A stretch of 64,000 bases of DNA, taken from NCBI GenBank assembly GCA_903994525.1, contig CAJEXW010000001.1:62001-126000 (forward strand). The letters are read 5' to 3'. Positions 47,880 through 58,401 of this stretch are shown here, piece by piece. Under the pieces are notes generated by a model. It had not been told where the DNA came from, searched no databases, and saw only the letters and a list, made by a program, of their open reading frames with translations. Each line of letters opens with the position of its first letter. Position 1 is the stretch's first letter. A program made the position numbers and the translations under genes. This DNA comes from an uncultured Chlorobiaceae bacterium (GTDB lineage: Bacteria > Bacteroidota > Chlorobiia > Chlorobiales > Chlorobiaceae).

Positions 47880-48305
47880 TTAATCCTGGACAGTAATACC
47901 CATACTTCTTGCTGTCCCCCTTATCATCTCCTCCGCTCCCCTGCTATCAAAAGCATTGAGATCTGGCCTCTTCAGCTCAGCAATTTTGCGAACCTGATCG
48001 GCTGTGACCGTGCCAACTTTGTTGCGATTTGGCTCTCCTGAACCCTTTTTAAGATTTGCCTCCTTAAGAAGAAGGACCGCTGCAGGTGGAGTTTTGGTAA
48101 TAAAGGTGAACGACTTGTCAGAGTACACTGTAATTACCACAGGAATAATCATCCCTGCCTCAGTCTGGGTCTTTGCATTAAACTGCTTGCAGAACTCCAT
48201 GATATTAACACCCTTCTGACCGAGTGCAGGGCCAACAGGAGGAGCTGGATTAGCCGCTCCAGCAGGGATCTGAAGCTTGATAAAGCCGATTACCTTTTTT
48301 GCCAT
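47880..48305 (-). CDS. rplK: 50S ribosomal protein L11
   Basis: A 141-residue L11 ([20 protein letters not shown], then [19 protein letters not shown] and GTARSMGI). It binds 23S rRNA at the GTPase centre, the thiostrepton region. Standard position after nusG. Confidence 0.98.
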   Translation of the reverse strand: MAKKVIGFIKLQIPAGAANPAPPVGPALGQKGVNIMEFCKQFNAKTQTEAGMIIPVVITVYSDKSFTFITKTPPAAVLLLKEANLKKGSGEPNRNKVGTVTADQVRKIAELKRPDLNAFDSRGAEEMIRGTARSMGITVQD

Positions 48306-48345
48306 AATCTATTTCTATTCAGAAGCTTAAATTACTTAAGCACTA

Positions 48346-48921
48346 TTATTGGGAAACTGACTTAACCTGTGAAAAATCAAACTCTGTCGGCGTACTTCTA
48401 CCAAAAAAGCTTATCATAACCTTAACTTTCATTCTTTCAGTACAAACCTCGTGTACCACACCTGTTAATGAACTGAATGGACCATCAATAACCTTGACGG
48501 AATCTCCAATCCTGAAAGGTGCCTCAACATTAGCACGGTGCTCGACTGTACTCTCGGGCTCAAGAATTTTCTCTACCTCATCAGGCCGCAACGGAGTCGG
48601 AACATCGTCAACTCCAAGAAACCCCATAACAGAGGGGATATCGAGAATCAGATTCCTCGTCTGCTTGTCCAGAACAGCCTCAATAAGAACATACCCAGGA
48701 AACGCATTTTTGGTGAGACTTCTTTTTTTACCATTTTTTACCTCTACAAACCGCTCGTAGGGTACGTAAATCTGTAATATCTTCTCAGCAAGACCAAACC
48801 GGATAACGTCTGCATCTATAGCCTCTTTAACCTTGCGCTCATGACCGGAATAAATCCTGAGTGCATACCAGCGCGCCACAGGAACGCCCTGAACATCTAT
48901 ATCCTTTCTTTTCGCACTCAT
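48346..48921 (-). CDS. nusG: Transcription termination/antitermination factor NusG
   Basis: A 191-residue NusG. The ATG at 48921 has AAGGGT upstream; an in-frame TTG just before is less likely. The N-terminal NGN domain (WYALRIYSGHERKVKEAIDA, KNAFPGYVLIEAVLD) is followed by a KOW domain (PFRIGDSVKVIDGPFSSLTG). It couples polymerase to ribosome or Rho. Confidence 0.97.
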   Translation of the reverse strand: MSAKRKDIDVQGVPVARWYALRIYSGHERKVKEAIDADVIRFGLAEKILQIYVPYERFVEVKNGKKRSLTKNAFPGYVLIEAVLDKQTRNLILDIPSVMGFLGVDDVPTPLRPDEVEKILEPESTVEHRANVEAPFRIGDSVKVIDGPFSSLTGVVHEVCTERMKVKVMISFFGRSTPTEFDFSQVKSVSQ

Positions 48922-48946
48922 CAATTAACCCTTAACACGGTTATCT

Positions 48947-49138
48947 TTACAATAACTTGCCCATAACAAAATTTATGACCCAATCAACCAGAAATGTAAA
49001 CGCAGCAAGAATACCCGAAACCGTTAAAACAACAATTGTCAAATCCTTGATCTCATCCTTACCCGGCCATATCACCTTCCGCATCTCACTGACCACATCT
49101 CGATAATACTGACCTGCCTTGACAATAGTGTTGCTCAT
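48947..49138 (-). CDS. secE: Protein translocase subunit SecE
   Basis: A 63-residue SecE of the short one-helix type: amphipathic N-terminal helix (VSEMRKVIWPGKDEIKDLTI) and one membrane helix (VVLTVSGILAAFTFLVDWVI). It belongs to the SecYEG channel in the inner membrane. Position between tRNA-Trp and nusG is the conserved one. Confidence 0.96.
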   Translation of the reverse strand: MSNTIVKAGQYYRDVVSEMRKVIWPGKDEIKDLTIVVLTVSGILAAFTFLVDWVINFVMGKLL

Positions 49139-49185
49139 GAATCAAAAGTGCGGAATAACATACGGTGAATAATTTCATCTACATG

Positions 49186-49258
49186 CACGTCAGGAGGGAA
49201 TCGAACCCCCAACCTGCGGTTTTGGAGACCGCTGCTCTACCAATTAAGCTACTGACGT
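49186..49258 (-). tRNA. tRNA-Trp (anticodon CCA)
   Basis: Minus-strand cloverleaf: acceptor ACGTCAG/CTGACGT, anticodon stem GCGGT/ACCGC with loop CTCCAAA (CCA), T-arm GGGGG-TTCGATT-CCCTC, discriminator G. Confidence 0.97.
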
Positions 49259-49282
49259 ATCTACCAATACTTCCAAAACCTG

Positions 49283-49355
<73 letters not shown>

Positions 49356-49368
49356 CTAAAAAAGGCAG

Positions 49369-49450
49369 TGGGTAGGGGAGGATTCGAACCTCCGAAGACA
49401 GAGTCGACAGATTTACAGTCTGTTGCGTTTAACCACTTCGCTACCTACCC
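49369..49450 (-). tRNA. tRNA-Tyr (anticodon GTA)
   Basis: Class II cloverleaf on the minus strand (82 nt, long variable arm). Acceptor GGGTAGG/CCTACCC, anticodon loop with GTA between CAGAC and its partner, T-loop TTCGAAT, discriminator A. Confidence 0.97.
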
Positions 49451-49462
49451 GTTACATCCAAG

Positions 49463-49535
49463 AGCTGGTGATGGGACTCGAACCCGCAACCTGCTGATTA
49501 CAAATCAGCTGCTCTACCAATTGAGCTACACCAGC
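49463..49535 (-). tRNA. tRNA-Thr (anticodon TGT)
   Basis: Minus-strand cloverleaf: acceptor GCTGGTG/CACCAGC, anticodon loop TTGTAAT (TGT), T-arm GCGGG-TTCGAGT-CCCAT, discriminator T. First of the four-tRNA run that precedes secE. Confidence 0.97.
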
Positions 49536-49610
49536 AACACACAGCTCAAAAAACAGGGACGGTAATATAATGAGAGGGATTAAAAATACAAAGGAAAAAG
49601 GAAGATTTAA

Positions 49611-50393
49611 TTAATCAGCATCGACCGCTGCAAAAAAACCGGCTAAACGTACCACTGTTTTTCTGGAAAGTAGTCGCTGTAAAAATACTAGTATAGCATC
49701 AATACTGGTGGGAAATACCCGTATTTTTCTTTTCTTCAGCCCCCGTACGGCTGCTTTAACTACGACATCGACATCAGACAGAGGTAATCTGATTTTTTTT
49801 ACATTATGCCCGGAGTGTTCAAAAAAACCTGTCTCAATAAAACCGGGGCAGACTACAACAATGTTAACACCTTGATCTTTCAACTCTTCATAAAGCGATT
49901 CGCTGAGAGCAATGACAAAAGCTTTCGTTGCCGAATAGAGTCCAAGTCCAGGAACTCCCTGTAATCCTCCAAGTGAAGCGACGTTAATAATATCTCCTTT
50001 TTTCTGCTCAACCATATCAGAAGCAAAAAGACGAGTCAGATGCGCCATTGCCTTCATGTTCACCATCATGATCTCTTCCATTTTGGCCAGCGGAATCTCC
50101 CTGAAAGAGCCTGCCCATGACAATCCCGCACAATTTACCAAAACATCAATCTTGATATAACGCTCCTTACAAAAGTTATAAACCGTGGCGGAGGCATTGA
50201 TTGAACTTAAATCTTGAACACACACGGCAACCTTTACTCCAGACTTTTGACAAAGCTCTTCGGCAAGATGCTCCATCTTTTGTCTGGAACGAGCAACAAG
50301 TACAAGATTATGGCCTTTGTCGGCAAAATTACGAGCAAAGGCTTCACCAATACCCATCGAAGCCCCTGTAATCAAGGTATAACTGGTTGACAT
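49611..50393 (-). CDS. Short-chain dehydrogenase/reductase
   Basis: A 260-residue classical SDR: TGASMGIGEAFARNF (nucleotide binding), NCAGLSWAG (NAG equivalent), catalytic Ser in NVASLGGLQG and YSATKAF (Tyr-x-x-x-Lys). The last 40 residues (LQRLLSRKTVVRLAGFFAAV) are hydrophobic-basic and may contact the membrane. Substrate unknown. It starts 1 bp after the end of ispG, so it is co-transcribed with it. Confidence 0.9.
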   Translation of the reverse strand: MSTSYTLITGASMGIGEAFARNFADKGHNLVLVARSRQKMEHLAEELCQKSGVKVAVCVQDLSSINASATVYNFCKERYIKIDVLVNCAGLSWAGSFREIPLAKMEEIMMVNMKAMAHLTRLFASDMVEQKKGDIINVASLGGLQGVPGLGLYSATKAFVIALSESLYEELKDQGVNIVVVCPGFIETGFFEHSGHNVKKIRLPLSDVDVVVKAAVRGLKKRKIRVFPTSIDAILVFLQRLLSRKTVVRLAGFFAAVDAD

Positions 50394-50394
50394 T

Positions 50395-52455
50395 TCAGAG
50401 AAATTCGACTGGATCTACCCATCTTCCGCGCTCTTTTACCAGTGCAATGAGTCGATCGACAGCTTCATGTTCTGGAATATTTTCGGCAACACACTCCCGT
50501 CCGACATAGAGACTGATACAATTTTTTCCGGCACCCACATAACCAAAATCAGCATCAGCCATCTCGCCAGGGCCATTAACAATGCAGCCCATAATGCCAA
50601 TCTTCAGCCCTTTGAGATGAGCCATTCGTTGCTTGATTGATCCTGCCGCCTTTTCAAGCTCAAAATAGGTCCTTCCGCATCCAGGACAGGAGATAAATTC
50701 AGTCTTTGACATTCTGATTCTTGCACCCTGAAGAATATTGAATGCCAAATTAACCTCGTCGTTACTTGAAAGTGTAGTCTGCAAGCTAACCATATCACCG
50801 ATTCCATCACAGAAAAGCGTCCCTGCCTGAACAGAAGCAGCAACGATAGTGTCAAGTCGAGCAGATGAGTCTCCTTTAAAACGGACAACAAGAGGATAAT
50901 CAAGACTATAGCGTTTAAACACCTGTGCCAGTCGCCGATAAACAAAAACGACATGAGCAGACTGCACTGAAAAAAGCAGGCGCTTAGCCCCCCTCTTCCG
51001 CAATTTATCAGCAAGATGAACAAGCACCCCGGCAGGAACCGCATTGCCTGAATCTTTATGAAGAAAGCATAACTCAACAGCAGCACGTTGTTTGTTGTCA
51101 AAAAGCTGCATAAAGTCGTGTTCAAGCCTCTCTCCCTCAACAATATCAAATCGCACCTTGGAGACCTTGTTAATCAAACGGGAAAAAAGTGAAAAATCTC
51201 TGGTCGAGGCAGATAGAAAACAAGCAGCATCCCCAAGTCTGGCAAGAAGATCATCAAGCAAAAGAAGATCATCTTCACTGCTGATTGCAATGGATACCAA
51301 CTCTGAACGGATGGCATCCTTCGGCTTGCTCAAGGCAAGCCTCTGCATAATCTCTTCAAAAACAGCATCACCATCCGTTAGTAAAGCATGAACTTCAGTC
51401 TCTACCCTGGGGACATTACCGCCCCCAACAGAATAATCAGCGAGCATTACTTCACTTGAAAGCCTGCGTACATAGGAGAAAAGGCTGAATGGAAGTTGTT
51501 CAGGAGACGAAATTATATCAGTTGTCAACTTGTTGCGACTCTCAATAACATGCTTCAGCGGCACATGCCCCCTGTCACCATTGACCAGATGAAAATCATT
51601 GTATTTCCTGACTATAGAAAAACCTGCAGGCACCTCGTTTACGGGATCTTCCGTCAGGGAGACCCTGATGGTGTCTCCAAGCCCATCTTCCAGCAAGGCT
51701 CCGATACCCATAGCCGACTTGACTCGTCCCTCATCACCATCCCCGGCTTCAGTAACCCCAAGATGAAGCGGATAGGCGTAGCGAAGTTCGGCATCTGCCT
51801 GTTGAACAAGAAGACGATATGCCTGAATCATAACCCGGACATTCGATGATTTCATCGAAAAAAGAATCTCGTGATACTCCATTTCTTCACAGATTCTTGC
51901 AAACTCTATTGCAGCCTCAACCATACCTTCCGGTGAATTACCATAACGGCTGACAATTCGGTCTGACAAGGATCCGTGATTGGTACCTATCCGAATAGAG
52001 ACTCCATAGTTGCGAGCTTTTTCCACCAGCGGAGCAAATTCAAGCCTGACACGCTCAATCTCTTGCTGATAATCTTCTTCAGAATAGTTATTGTTAGAAA
52101 ACTTCCGGGTATTGGCATAATTACCTGGATTAATACGGATGTTGTCAACAAATTCGACGGCTTTCAATGCCGCTCGTGCAGAAAAATGAATGTCAGCGAC
52201 AAGTGGTGTATCAATCTTGTCACGACGAAGCTGATCCCTGATATTTCCAAGATTCTCAGCATCCTTTTCGGCAGGTACCGTAAGTCTTATAATTTCACAA
52301 CCAGCCTCATGCAGCCGTCTGCACTGTTCAACGGTGGCAACCGTATCAAGAGTGTGGGTATTGGTCATGGACTCGACCCGTATCGGCTGATATCCGCCCA
52401 AGAACAAATTTCCAAAAACAACTTCACGAGTTAAACGACGTCGGTACTGGTACAT
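50395..52455 (-). CDS. ispG: (E)-4-hydroxy-3-methylbut-2-enyl-diphosphate synthase, long form
   Basis: A 686-residue IspG (GcpE) of the MEP isoprenoid pathway. The N-terminal TIM-barrel part (VESMTNTHTLDTVATVEQC, VADIHFSARAALKAVEFVDN) is followed by an internal extra domain of about 270 residues, the three-domain form also found in Bacteroidetes, chlamydiae and plants. The C-terminal [4Fe-4S] part has SCPGCGRTYFELE and MGCIVNGPGEMADADFGYVG. It supplies isoprenoids for chlorophyll tails, quinones and carotenoids. Confidence 0.96.
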   Translation of the reverse strand: MYQYRRRLTREVVFGNLFLGGYQPIRVESMTNTHTLDTVATVEQCRRLHEAGCEIIRLTVPAEKDAENLGNIRDQLRRDKIDTPLVADIHFSARAALKAVEFVDNIRINPGNYANTRKFSNNNYSEEDYQQEIERVRLEFAPLVEKARNYGVSIRIGTNHGSLSDRIVSRYGNSPEGMVEAAIEFARICEEMEYHEILFSMKSSNVRVMIQAYRLLVQQADAELRYAYPLHLGVTEAGDGDEGRVKSAMGIGALLEDGLGDTIRVSLTEDPVNEVPAGFSIVRKYNDFHLVNGDRGHVPLKHVIESRNKLTTDIISSPEQLPFSLFSYVRRLSSEVMLADYSVGGGNVPRVETEVHALLTDGDAVFEEIMQRLALSKPKDAIRSELVSIAISSEDDLLLLDDLLARLGDAACFLSASTRDFSLFSRLINKVSKVRFDIVEGERLEHDFMQLFDNKQRAAVELCFLHKDSGNAVPAGVLVHLADKLRKRGAKRLLFSVQSAHVVFVYRRLAQVFKRYSLDYPLVVRFKGDSSARLDTIVAASVQAGTLFCDGIGDMVSLQTTLSSNDEVNLAFNILQGARIRMSKTEFISCPGCGRTYFELEKAAGSIKQRMAHLKGLKIGIMGCIVNGPGEMADADFGYVGAGKNCISLYVGRECVAENIPEHEAVDRLIALVKERGRWVDPVEFL

Positions 52456-52483
52456 GGAAATGGAAAAAACCGTTAGATAAAAA

Positions 52484-52843
52484 TTACCGGCCTCTTATAA
52501 TAAAAAGAGTTTCGCCCGGCTTGCGGAAATTATATCTCTCTCGGGCCGCCTTTTCTATGCTGTCAGGCTCCCTGAAATGCAAAATTCGCTGTTCATTTTC
52601 AGCCATCCTCTGTTGCTCACTTTTCTGCCGATCAAGAAGAGAACGATATTCAGCCTCCATGCGCACTCTTTTCACAATACCGTAATCGTCAAAAAGAGCC
52701 CAAAAGACAAACACAAAAGCAGCAATCCTGAGAAGAATTTGTTTGGGATTGGAGTGGAGATACTCCCAGATGGTATTGGAAGTGACAAGTTTGATAATCT
52801 TTTTCACGCGACTCAACACTTTTATCGACCTGTTAGTACTCAA
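52484..52843 (-). CDS. FtsB/DivIC-family septum formation initiator
   Basis: A 119-residue bitopic protein: cytoplasmic basic N-terminus, one membrane helix (ILLRIAAFVFVFWALFDD), then a coiled-coil (RMEAEYRSLLDRQKSEQQRM) and the family end (IEKAARERYNFRKPGETLFI). It belongs to the FtsB-FtsL-FtsQ division complex. Its position directly after enolase is the same as ftsB in many genomes. Confidence 0.87.
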   Translation of the reverse strand: MSTNRSIKVLSRVKKIIKLVTSNTIWEYLHSNPKQILLRIAAFVFVFWALFDDYGIVKRVRMEAEYRSLLDRQKSEQQRMAENEQRILHFREPDSIEKAARERYNFRKPGETLFIIRGR

Positions 52844-52863
52844 GAGTGTTTACCAAAATTAAA

Positions 52864-52898
52864 TTGCAGGAAACCCTTTCGAAAAGGGCTTCCTGCAA
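52864..52898 (-). terminator. Hairpin after enolase
   Basis: A long stem (TTGCAGGAA...CCCTTT with AAGGG...TTCCTGCAA, 15-16 pairs with one mismatch, loop CGAA) lies just after the eno stop codon and before the ftsB-like gene. The minus strand continues TTTAATTTTGG, so termination may be partial. Confidence 0.75.
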
Positions 52899-52906
52899 GA
52901 GGGTTA

Positions 52907-54232
<1,326 letters not shown>

Positions 54233-54442
54233 TTATGGTTGTTACGTTCTTTTATGTGCAAAAAAGCTCACTTATGACCTTGCTCTTAAAAGATACTTGA
54301 AAATATATCCTTTTTTCAAGAGCATTTCATTGCTACGGCTACAGCAAATCATACTTTTTTTTGTTTATTACATTTCAGGCTGTCTCTTGCTCTACAATTG
54401 GCAGCCGGATATTTTGTTATATGCTAAAAAAGGAGTCATGCT

Positions 54443-56515
54443 ATGCAAGCCGTATTACCGGATCAGCTGCGAAACATTGTCATTACAGGCCATGCCGGAA
54501 GCGGCAAGACCATCCTCGCCGAATCACTGGCTCTGTCAATGGGGGTGATCAATCGACTTGGCACTATTGAAGATGGCAACACCATTTCCGATTATTCTGC
54601 TGATGAAATTGAAAGAAAACACAGTTTGAACACCAGCCTTATTAACGGTATCTGGAATGAGCTTAAAATAAATATTATCGACACCCCTGGTCTGCTTGAT
54701 TTTCACGGAGATGTAAAATCGGCCATGCGCATTGCTGATACAGTGCTCATTACCGTGAATGCTGCCGCTGGCGTTGAGGTTGGCACCGATACTGTCTGGG
54801 AATACACCAGAGAATACTACAAGCCAACCATGTTCATACTGACAAAACTTGATGCCGACCGCGCAAGTTTTAAAACGACGATACAGGAACTTCAGGATCA
54901 CTTTGGACATCTTGTAACACCGATACAGTTCCCCGCTGATGAAGGACTCGGCCATCACACCCTGATCGACGTGCTCATGATGAAACAACTGGAGTTTCAC
55001 CCGGATAAGCCGGGCAAGATGGACATTTCAGAGATTCCTGATCTTTACCTCAAGCGGGCTGAAGAGCTCCATCAACAACTTGTTGAAGCTGTTGCAGAGA
55101 CAGATGAGGAATTGATGAACAAATTTTTTGAAGTCGGCAATCTTACTGAAGACGAACTGAGGGCAGGAATACAGTCCGCACTGCTTACAAGAACATTTTT
55201 TCCTGTTTTCTGCACATCCCCTCTCCACCTGATAGGAACCGAAAGATTACTGAACGCTATTACCAACATCTGCCCATCTCCAATTCAAAGAGGACCGGAA
55301 CATGCAATATGTAGTGTAGAGGAGACGAAACAACTGATTCAGCCAAATCCCGATGGGCCAACTCTTGCATTTATCTTCAAGACAATGTCGGAGCCACGCG
55401 TCGGTGAGATATCCTATCTCAGGGTGTATTCCGGCCATATCGAAACGGGCCACGAACTCATTGATGTTCAGACCGGGCAACTGCAAAAACTTGGACAGAT
55501 ATACACCATCCTTGGTCAAAAGAAAACTCCTGTAGAGAAACTGCTGGCTGGAGATATTGGCATGGTTGTCAAGCTCAAAGATGCGCATACAAACGACACC
55601 CTTGCTGACAAAGGAACAAGCTGCCGCATAAGTCCAATTATTTTTCCCGTCCCGGTACTTGCTACGGCCATCATGCCTGTGACTCAGGGGGATGAAGAAA
55701 AAATATCAGAAGGGCTTCACCATCTGCACGAAGAGGATCCCAGCTTTGCCATTGAGCATGACGTTGAATTCAACCAGACTATACTGAAAACCCTCGGTGA
55801 AACTCATCTTGATACCATTATTAGTCGTTTGCTCGCTAAATTTAATGTCAAGGTGTCTATTGCGCCCATCAAGATTCCTTACCGGGAAACCATCAGGGTT
55901 TCTGCTTCCGCTCAAGGTAAATATAAAAAACAGTCTGGTGGTAAAGGTCAATATGGAGATGTCTGGATAAAGATTGAGCCACTTGCCCGCGATACCGGCT
56001 TTGATTTTACCAGTGAAATTGTCGGTGGAGTTGTCCCGTCAAGATATCTGCCAGCCGTCGAAAAAGGGCTCAGGGAAGCTATAACAAATGGAATCCTTAC
56101 CGGCTATCCTGTTGTTGATCTTAAGGCGGTTGCGTACGACGGCTCTTATCACCCTGTCGACAGTTCTGAATTCGCCTTCAAGATAGCGGCAAGCATGGCA
56201 TTCAAGAGCGCTTTTGAGAAGGCAAAACCGCTCATCCTTGAGCCTGTCTACTCGCTGAACGTCTATGCACCAGAGCACTATACAGGTGAAATTGTGGGTG
56301 ATATTGCAAGCAAACGGGGAAAGATTCTTGGGATGGAAACAGAGGTAAAGATGCAGATCATTCATGCACATATTCCTCAAGCATCACTGACAACCTTTCA
56401 TCATGCCCTGACACGACTGACGCAGAGCAGAGCACGGTATTCATACAGTTTCAGCCACTATGAGGAGGCTCCTCCTGATGTAGCTCAACAGCTCATTGCA
56501 GAAAAAAAACACTGA
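54443..56515 (+). CDS. Elongation factor G-like GTPase (EF-G paralogue)
   Basis: A 690-residue five-domain translational GTPase. G1 is GHAGSGKT (16-23) rather than the AHIDAGKT of canonical EF-G. G3 is DTPGLLDFHGD and G4 reads TKLD where NKxD is usual. Domain IV contains GKGQYGDVWIKIEPL, and domain V ends normally. These features match the 'elongation factor G-like' or EF-G2 group rather than the main FusA. The role may be in recycling or specialised translocation. GGAG precedes the ATG at weak spacing. Confidence 0.88.
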   Translation: MQAVLPDQLRNIVITGHAGSGKTILAESLALSMGVINRLGTIEDGNTISDYSADEIERKHSLNTSLINGIWNELKINIIDTPGLLDFHGDVKSAMRIADTVLITVNAAAGVEVGTDTVWEYTREYYKPTMFILTKLDADRASFKTTIQELQDHFGHLVTPIQFPADEGLGHHTLIDVLMMKQLEFHPDKPGKMDISEIPDLYLKRAEELHQQLVEAVAETDEELMNKFFEVGNLTEDELRAGIQSALLTRTFFPVFCTSPLHLIGTERLLNAITNICPSPIQRGPEHAICSVEETKQLIQPNPDGPTLAFIFKTMSEPRVGEISYLRVYSGHIETGHELIDVQTGQLQKLGQIYTILGQKKTPVEKLLAGDIGMVVKLKDAHTNDTLADKGTSCRISPIIFPVPVLATAIMPVTQGDEEKISEGLHHLHEEDPSFAIEHDVEFNQTILKTLGETHLDTIISRLLAKFNVKVSIAPIKIPYRETIRVSASAQGKYKKQSGGKGQYGDVWIKIEPLARDTGFDFTSEIVGGVVPSRYLPAVEKGLREAITNGILTGYPVVDLKAVAYDGSYHPVDSSEFAFKIAASMAFKSAFEKAKPLILEPVYSLNVYAPEHYTGEIVGDIASKRGKILGMETEVKMQIIHAHIPQASLTTFHHALTRLTQSRARYSYSFSHYEEAPPDVAQQLIAEKKH

Positions 56516-56560
56516 CCATTTGATCGATGAAGGGGGTAGAGAGTGCGCACAGTCTGCCCC

Positions 56561-57292
56561 CTATAGTACACCAAAGAGAGATTTTATTGTAAGCCACCAT
56601 ACAATCCATATAGCTTCACGAACATTCTTTCTGGACATTTTCGATCTCCCTACGGAACGATCAACAAAAACGATGGGAATCTCCCGGATGATAAATCCTT
56701 TTTTCCATACTCTGTAGTTCATCTCAATCTGAAATGAATACCCCTGAGAATTTATCCGTTCCAGATCAAGTGCACGTAATACATCTGCATTAAAGCATTT
56801 AAACCCACTGGTCGGATCATCTACAGGCATTCCTGTAACAAAACGAGTATAGATACATGCCATTTTGGAGAGTATCAATCGCCCCAGGGGCCAGTTCACA
56901 ACATTAACGGTATTATTCATATAGCGAGATCCAATCAACAGATCAACCCCTCGCATCGAAGAAAGAAACGTGTTGACAACTGCCGGGTCATGAGAATAGT
57001 CGGCATCCATTTCTATTATAAAACGATAACCATTCTGTAAAGCGTACCTGAAACCGGTAATATAGGCCGTTCCAAGTCCCATTTTACTCTCTCGACTGAG
57101 CAAGTAAAGTGACTTTGTACTCTCTTGCAGAGCACTGACAATAGCTGCAGTACCATCGGGAGAGTTATCATCGATAACAAGAATATCAATGTGTGACGAA
57201 TAACGTGAGGCAAGCTCACCAAGCAGACGACCAATATTTTCTGCCTCATTGAACGTTGGAATAATTATCAATGTTTGCGAGCTTTTCGTCAT
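56561..57292 (-). CDS. Polyprenol-phosphate mannosyltransferase-like glycosyltransferase (GT2)
   Basis: A 243-residue family 2 glycosyltransferase from the ATG at 57292 (AAGAGG at suitable spacing). It shows IIIPTFNEAENIGRLLGEL, DILVIDDNSPDGTAAIV (DxD-like), EMDADYSHDP and GYSFQIEMNYRVWKKGF with VDRSVGRSKMSRK. This is the pattern of dolichol-phosphate-mannose synthases without the C-terminal membrane helices. It transfers a sugar to polyprenyl phosphate at the inner membrane. Confidence 0.92.
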   Translation of the reverse strand: MTKSSQTLIIIPTFNEAENIGRLLGELASRYSSHIDILVIDDNSPDGTAAIVSALQESTKSLYLLSRESKMGLGTAYITGFRYALQNGYRFIIEMDADYSHDPAVVNTFLSSMRGVDLLIGSRYMNNTVNVVNWPLGRLILSKMACIYTRFVTGMPVDDPTSGFKCFNADVLRALDLERINSQGYSFQIEMNYRVWKKGFIIREIPIVFVDRSVGRSKMSRKNVREAIWIVWWLTIKSLFGVL

Positions 57293-57370
57293 TGAAGCAC
57301 AAACCTCTTGATTACCATGTTGAGGAGTTCTGCAGTGTTGTTCCGGCATAAATTGTAGCAATATTCAAAA

Positions 57371-57403
57371 AAAAAGCATTGCTTCAGCAAAGCAATGCTT
57401 TTT
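57371..57403 (-). terminator. Terminator after pscB
   Basis: AAAAAGCATTGCTT and AAGCAATGCTTTTT form a perfect 14-bp stem (57371-57384 with 57390-57403, loop CAGCA). The minus strand continues with a long T-run. It ends the pscA-pscB unit before the glycosyltransferase gene. Confidence 0.95.
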
Positions 57404-57428
57404 ACAAAGGTAAACTAAAACAGCTCTT

Positions 57429-58355
57429 TCAGCGCACCTCTCTGTGAAACCTGTGAAGAAATCTCAAGTCGAAATCAAGACGTTCTGGTGGTGTGTATAC
57501 ATAGTCAAGAACCTCACCATCGGGATGTACTTCTATAAGGGCACCAGCGGGACACTCTCCAGAATTAAAGCATGAAGAACAGGAGATGCAGGCATCCTGG
57601 TCAATATAAGCCCTGAACCCACCTTCCTGGACATCACCATAAAACTTGTAACCGATAGCTTTCACTTTCGGTGGACATTTGTCAAGACAGAGACCACAAC
57701 CAACACAGAGGTTTTCAATGATAAAATAGTGATCTTTCTCCTTCTGAGGCGCTTTTTTAATCGGCGTTTGAGCTGGAGGCGCAGCCGGTGGCGCAGCTTT
57801 AGCCACTGGACCTGGCGAGACCGGGGAGCCTTTAGCTACCGGCGCTCCCTTCGCAACAGGGGCTGCGGGTTTTACTCCCGGCACCGGTTTGGCTCCTGCT
57901 TCTGGTTTCGAAGCTGGAGGCACCGGTTTGGCTCCTGCCGCAGGCTTGGCTCCTGCTTCTGGTTTCGAAGCCGGAGGCACCGGTTTGGCTCCTGCCGCAG
58001 GCTTGGCTCCTGCTTCTGGCTTCGAAGCTGGAGGCACTGGTTTGGCTCCTGCCGCAGGCTTAGCCGCGCCTGCCGCCTTAGGTGCCGCTGCCGGAGCTGG
58101 TTTTGGCGCTGCTTTAGAATCTTTTTGAACAGGAAAAGCCGACTCTTGTGGGAGACCTGTCCTGCCAAGGTTGATATTGATAGGCTCAAGGCGCAGTTTA
58201 CCTATCTCCTTCTGATTAAGCTCTTTAGGTTTAGCCTTATTCTCCTGCCCAGCGGGTGCCCCCGGTTTTGAGCCAGGAGAAGTTTTTGCTGCAGAAGGCG
58301 TAGCCTTGGCTGCTGGTGATGACGATATATCTGGCTTAACTACAGGATCGGCCAT
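57429..58355 (-). CDS. pscB: Photosystem P840 reaction centre iron-sulfur protein PscB
   Basis: A 308-residue PscB. The N-terminal two thirds are an Ala/Pro/Lys-rich extension holding three tandem 19-residue repeats (unit AAGAKPVPPASKPEAGAKP). The C-terminal domain has two [4Fe-4S] motifs, CVGCGLCLDKCPPKVK and CISCSSCFNSGECPAG: centres FA and FB on the cytoplasmic face of the homodimeric reaction centre. Electrons pass from FX of PscA through these to ferredoxin. GAGGAGGGG lies before the ATG. It is 91 bp downstream of pscA across a strong hairpin. Confidence 0.98.
   Translation of the reverse strand: MADPVVKPDISSSPAAKATPSAAKTSPGSKPGAPAGQENKAKPKELNQKEIGKLRLEPININLGRTGLPQESAFPVQKDSKAAPKPAPAAAPKAAGAAKPAAGAKPVPPASKPEAGAKPAAGAKPVPPASKPEAGAKPAAGAKPVPPASKPEAGAKPVPGVKPAAPVAKGAPVAKGSPVSPGPVAKAAPPAAPPAQTPIKKAPQKEKDHYFIIENLCVGCGLCLDKCPPKVKAIGYKFYGDVQEGGFRAYIDQDACISCSSCFNSGECPAGALIEVHPDGEVLDYVYTPPERLDFDLRFLHRFHREVR
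57891..58061 (-). repeat. Three tandem 57-bp repeats inside pscB
   Basis: Copies at 57891-57947, 57948-58004 and 58005-58061 differ at only a few third-position sites and encode the AAGAKPVPPASKPEAGAKP units. The multiple of three keeps frame, so copy number could vary between strains without breaking PscB. Confidence 0.97.
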
Positions 58356-58401
58356 AAAACCCCTCCTCTTTAATTACATGATAAACTGTAAAAACAAAAA
58401 C

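Noticed and set aside
57891-58061. CRISPR-like array suggested by regular repeats
   Set aside because: The units are directly adjacent without spacers and code for PscB residues.
57729-58271. Arg/Trp-rich plus-strand frame of 180 codons opposite pscB
   Set aside because: It is the antisense shadow of the Ala/Pro/Lys repeats of pscB.
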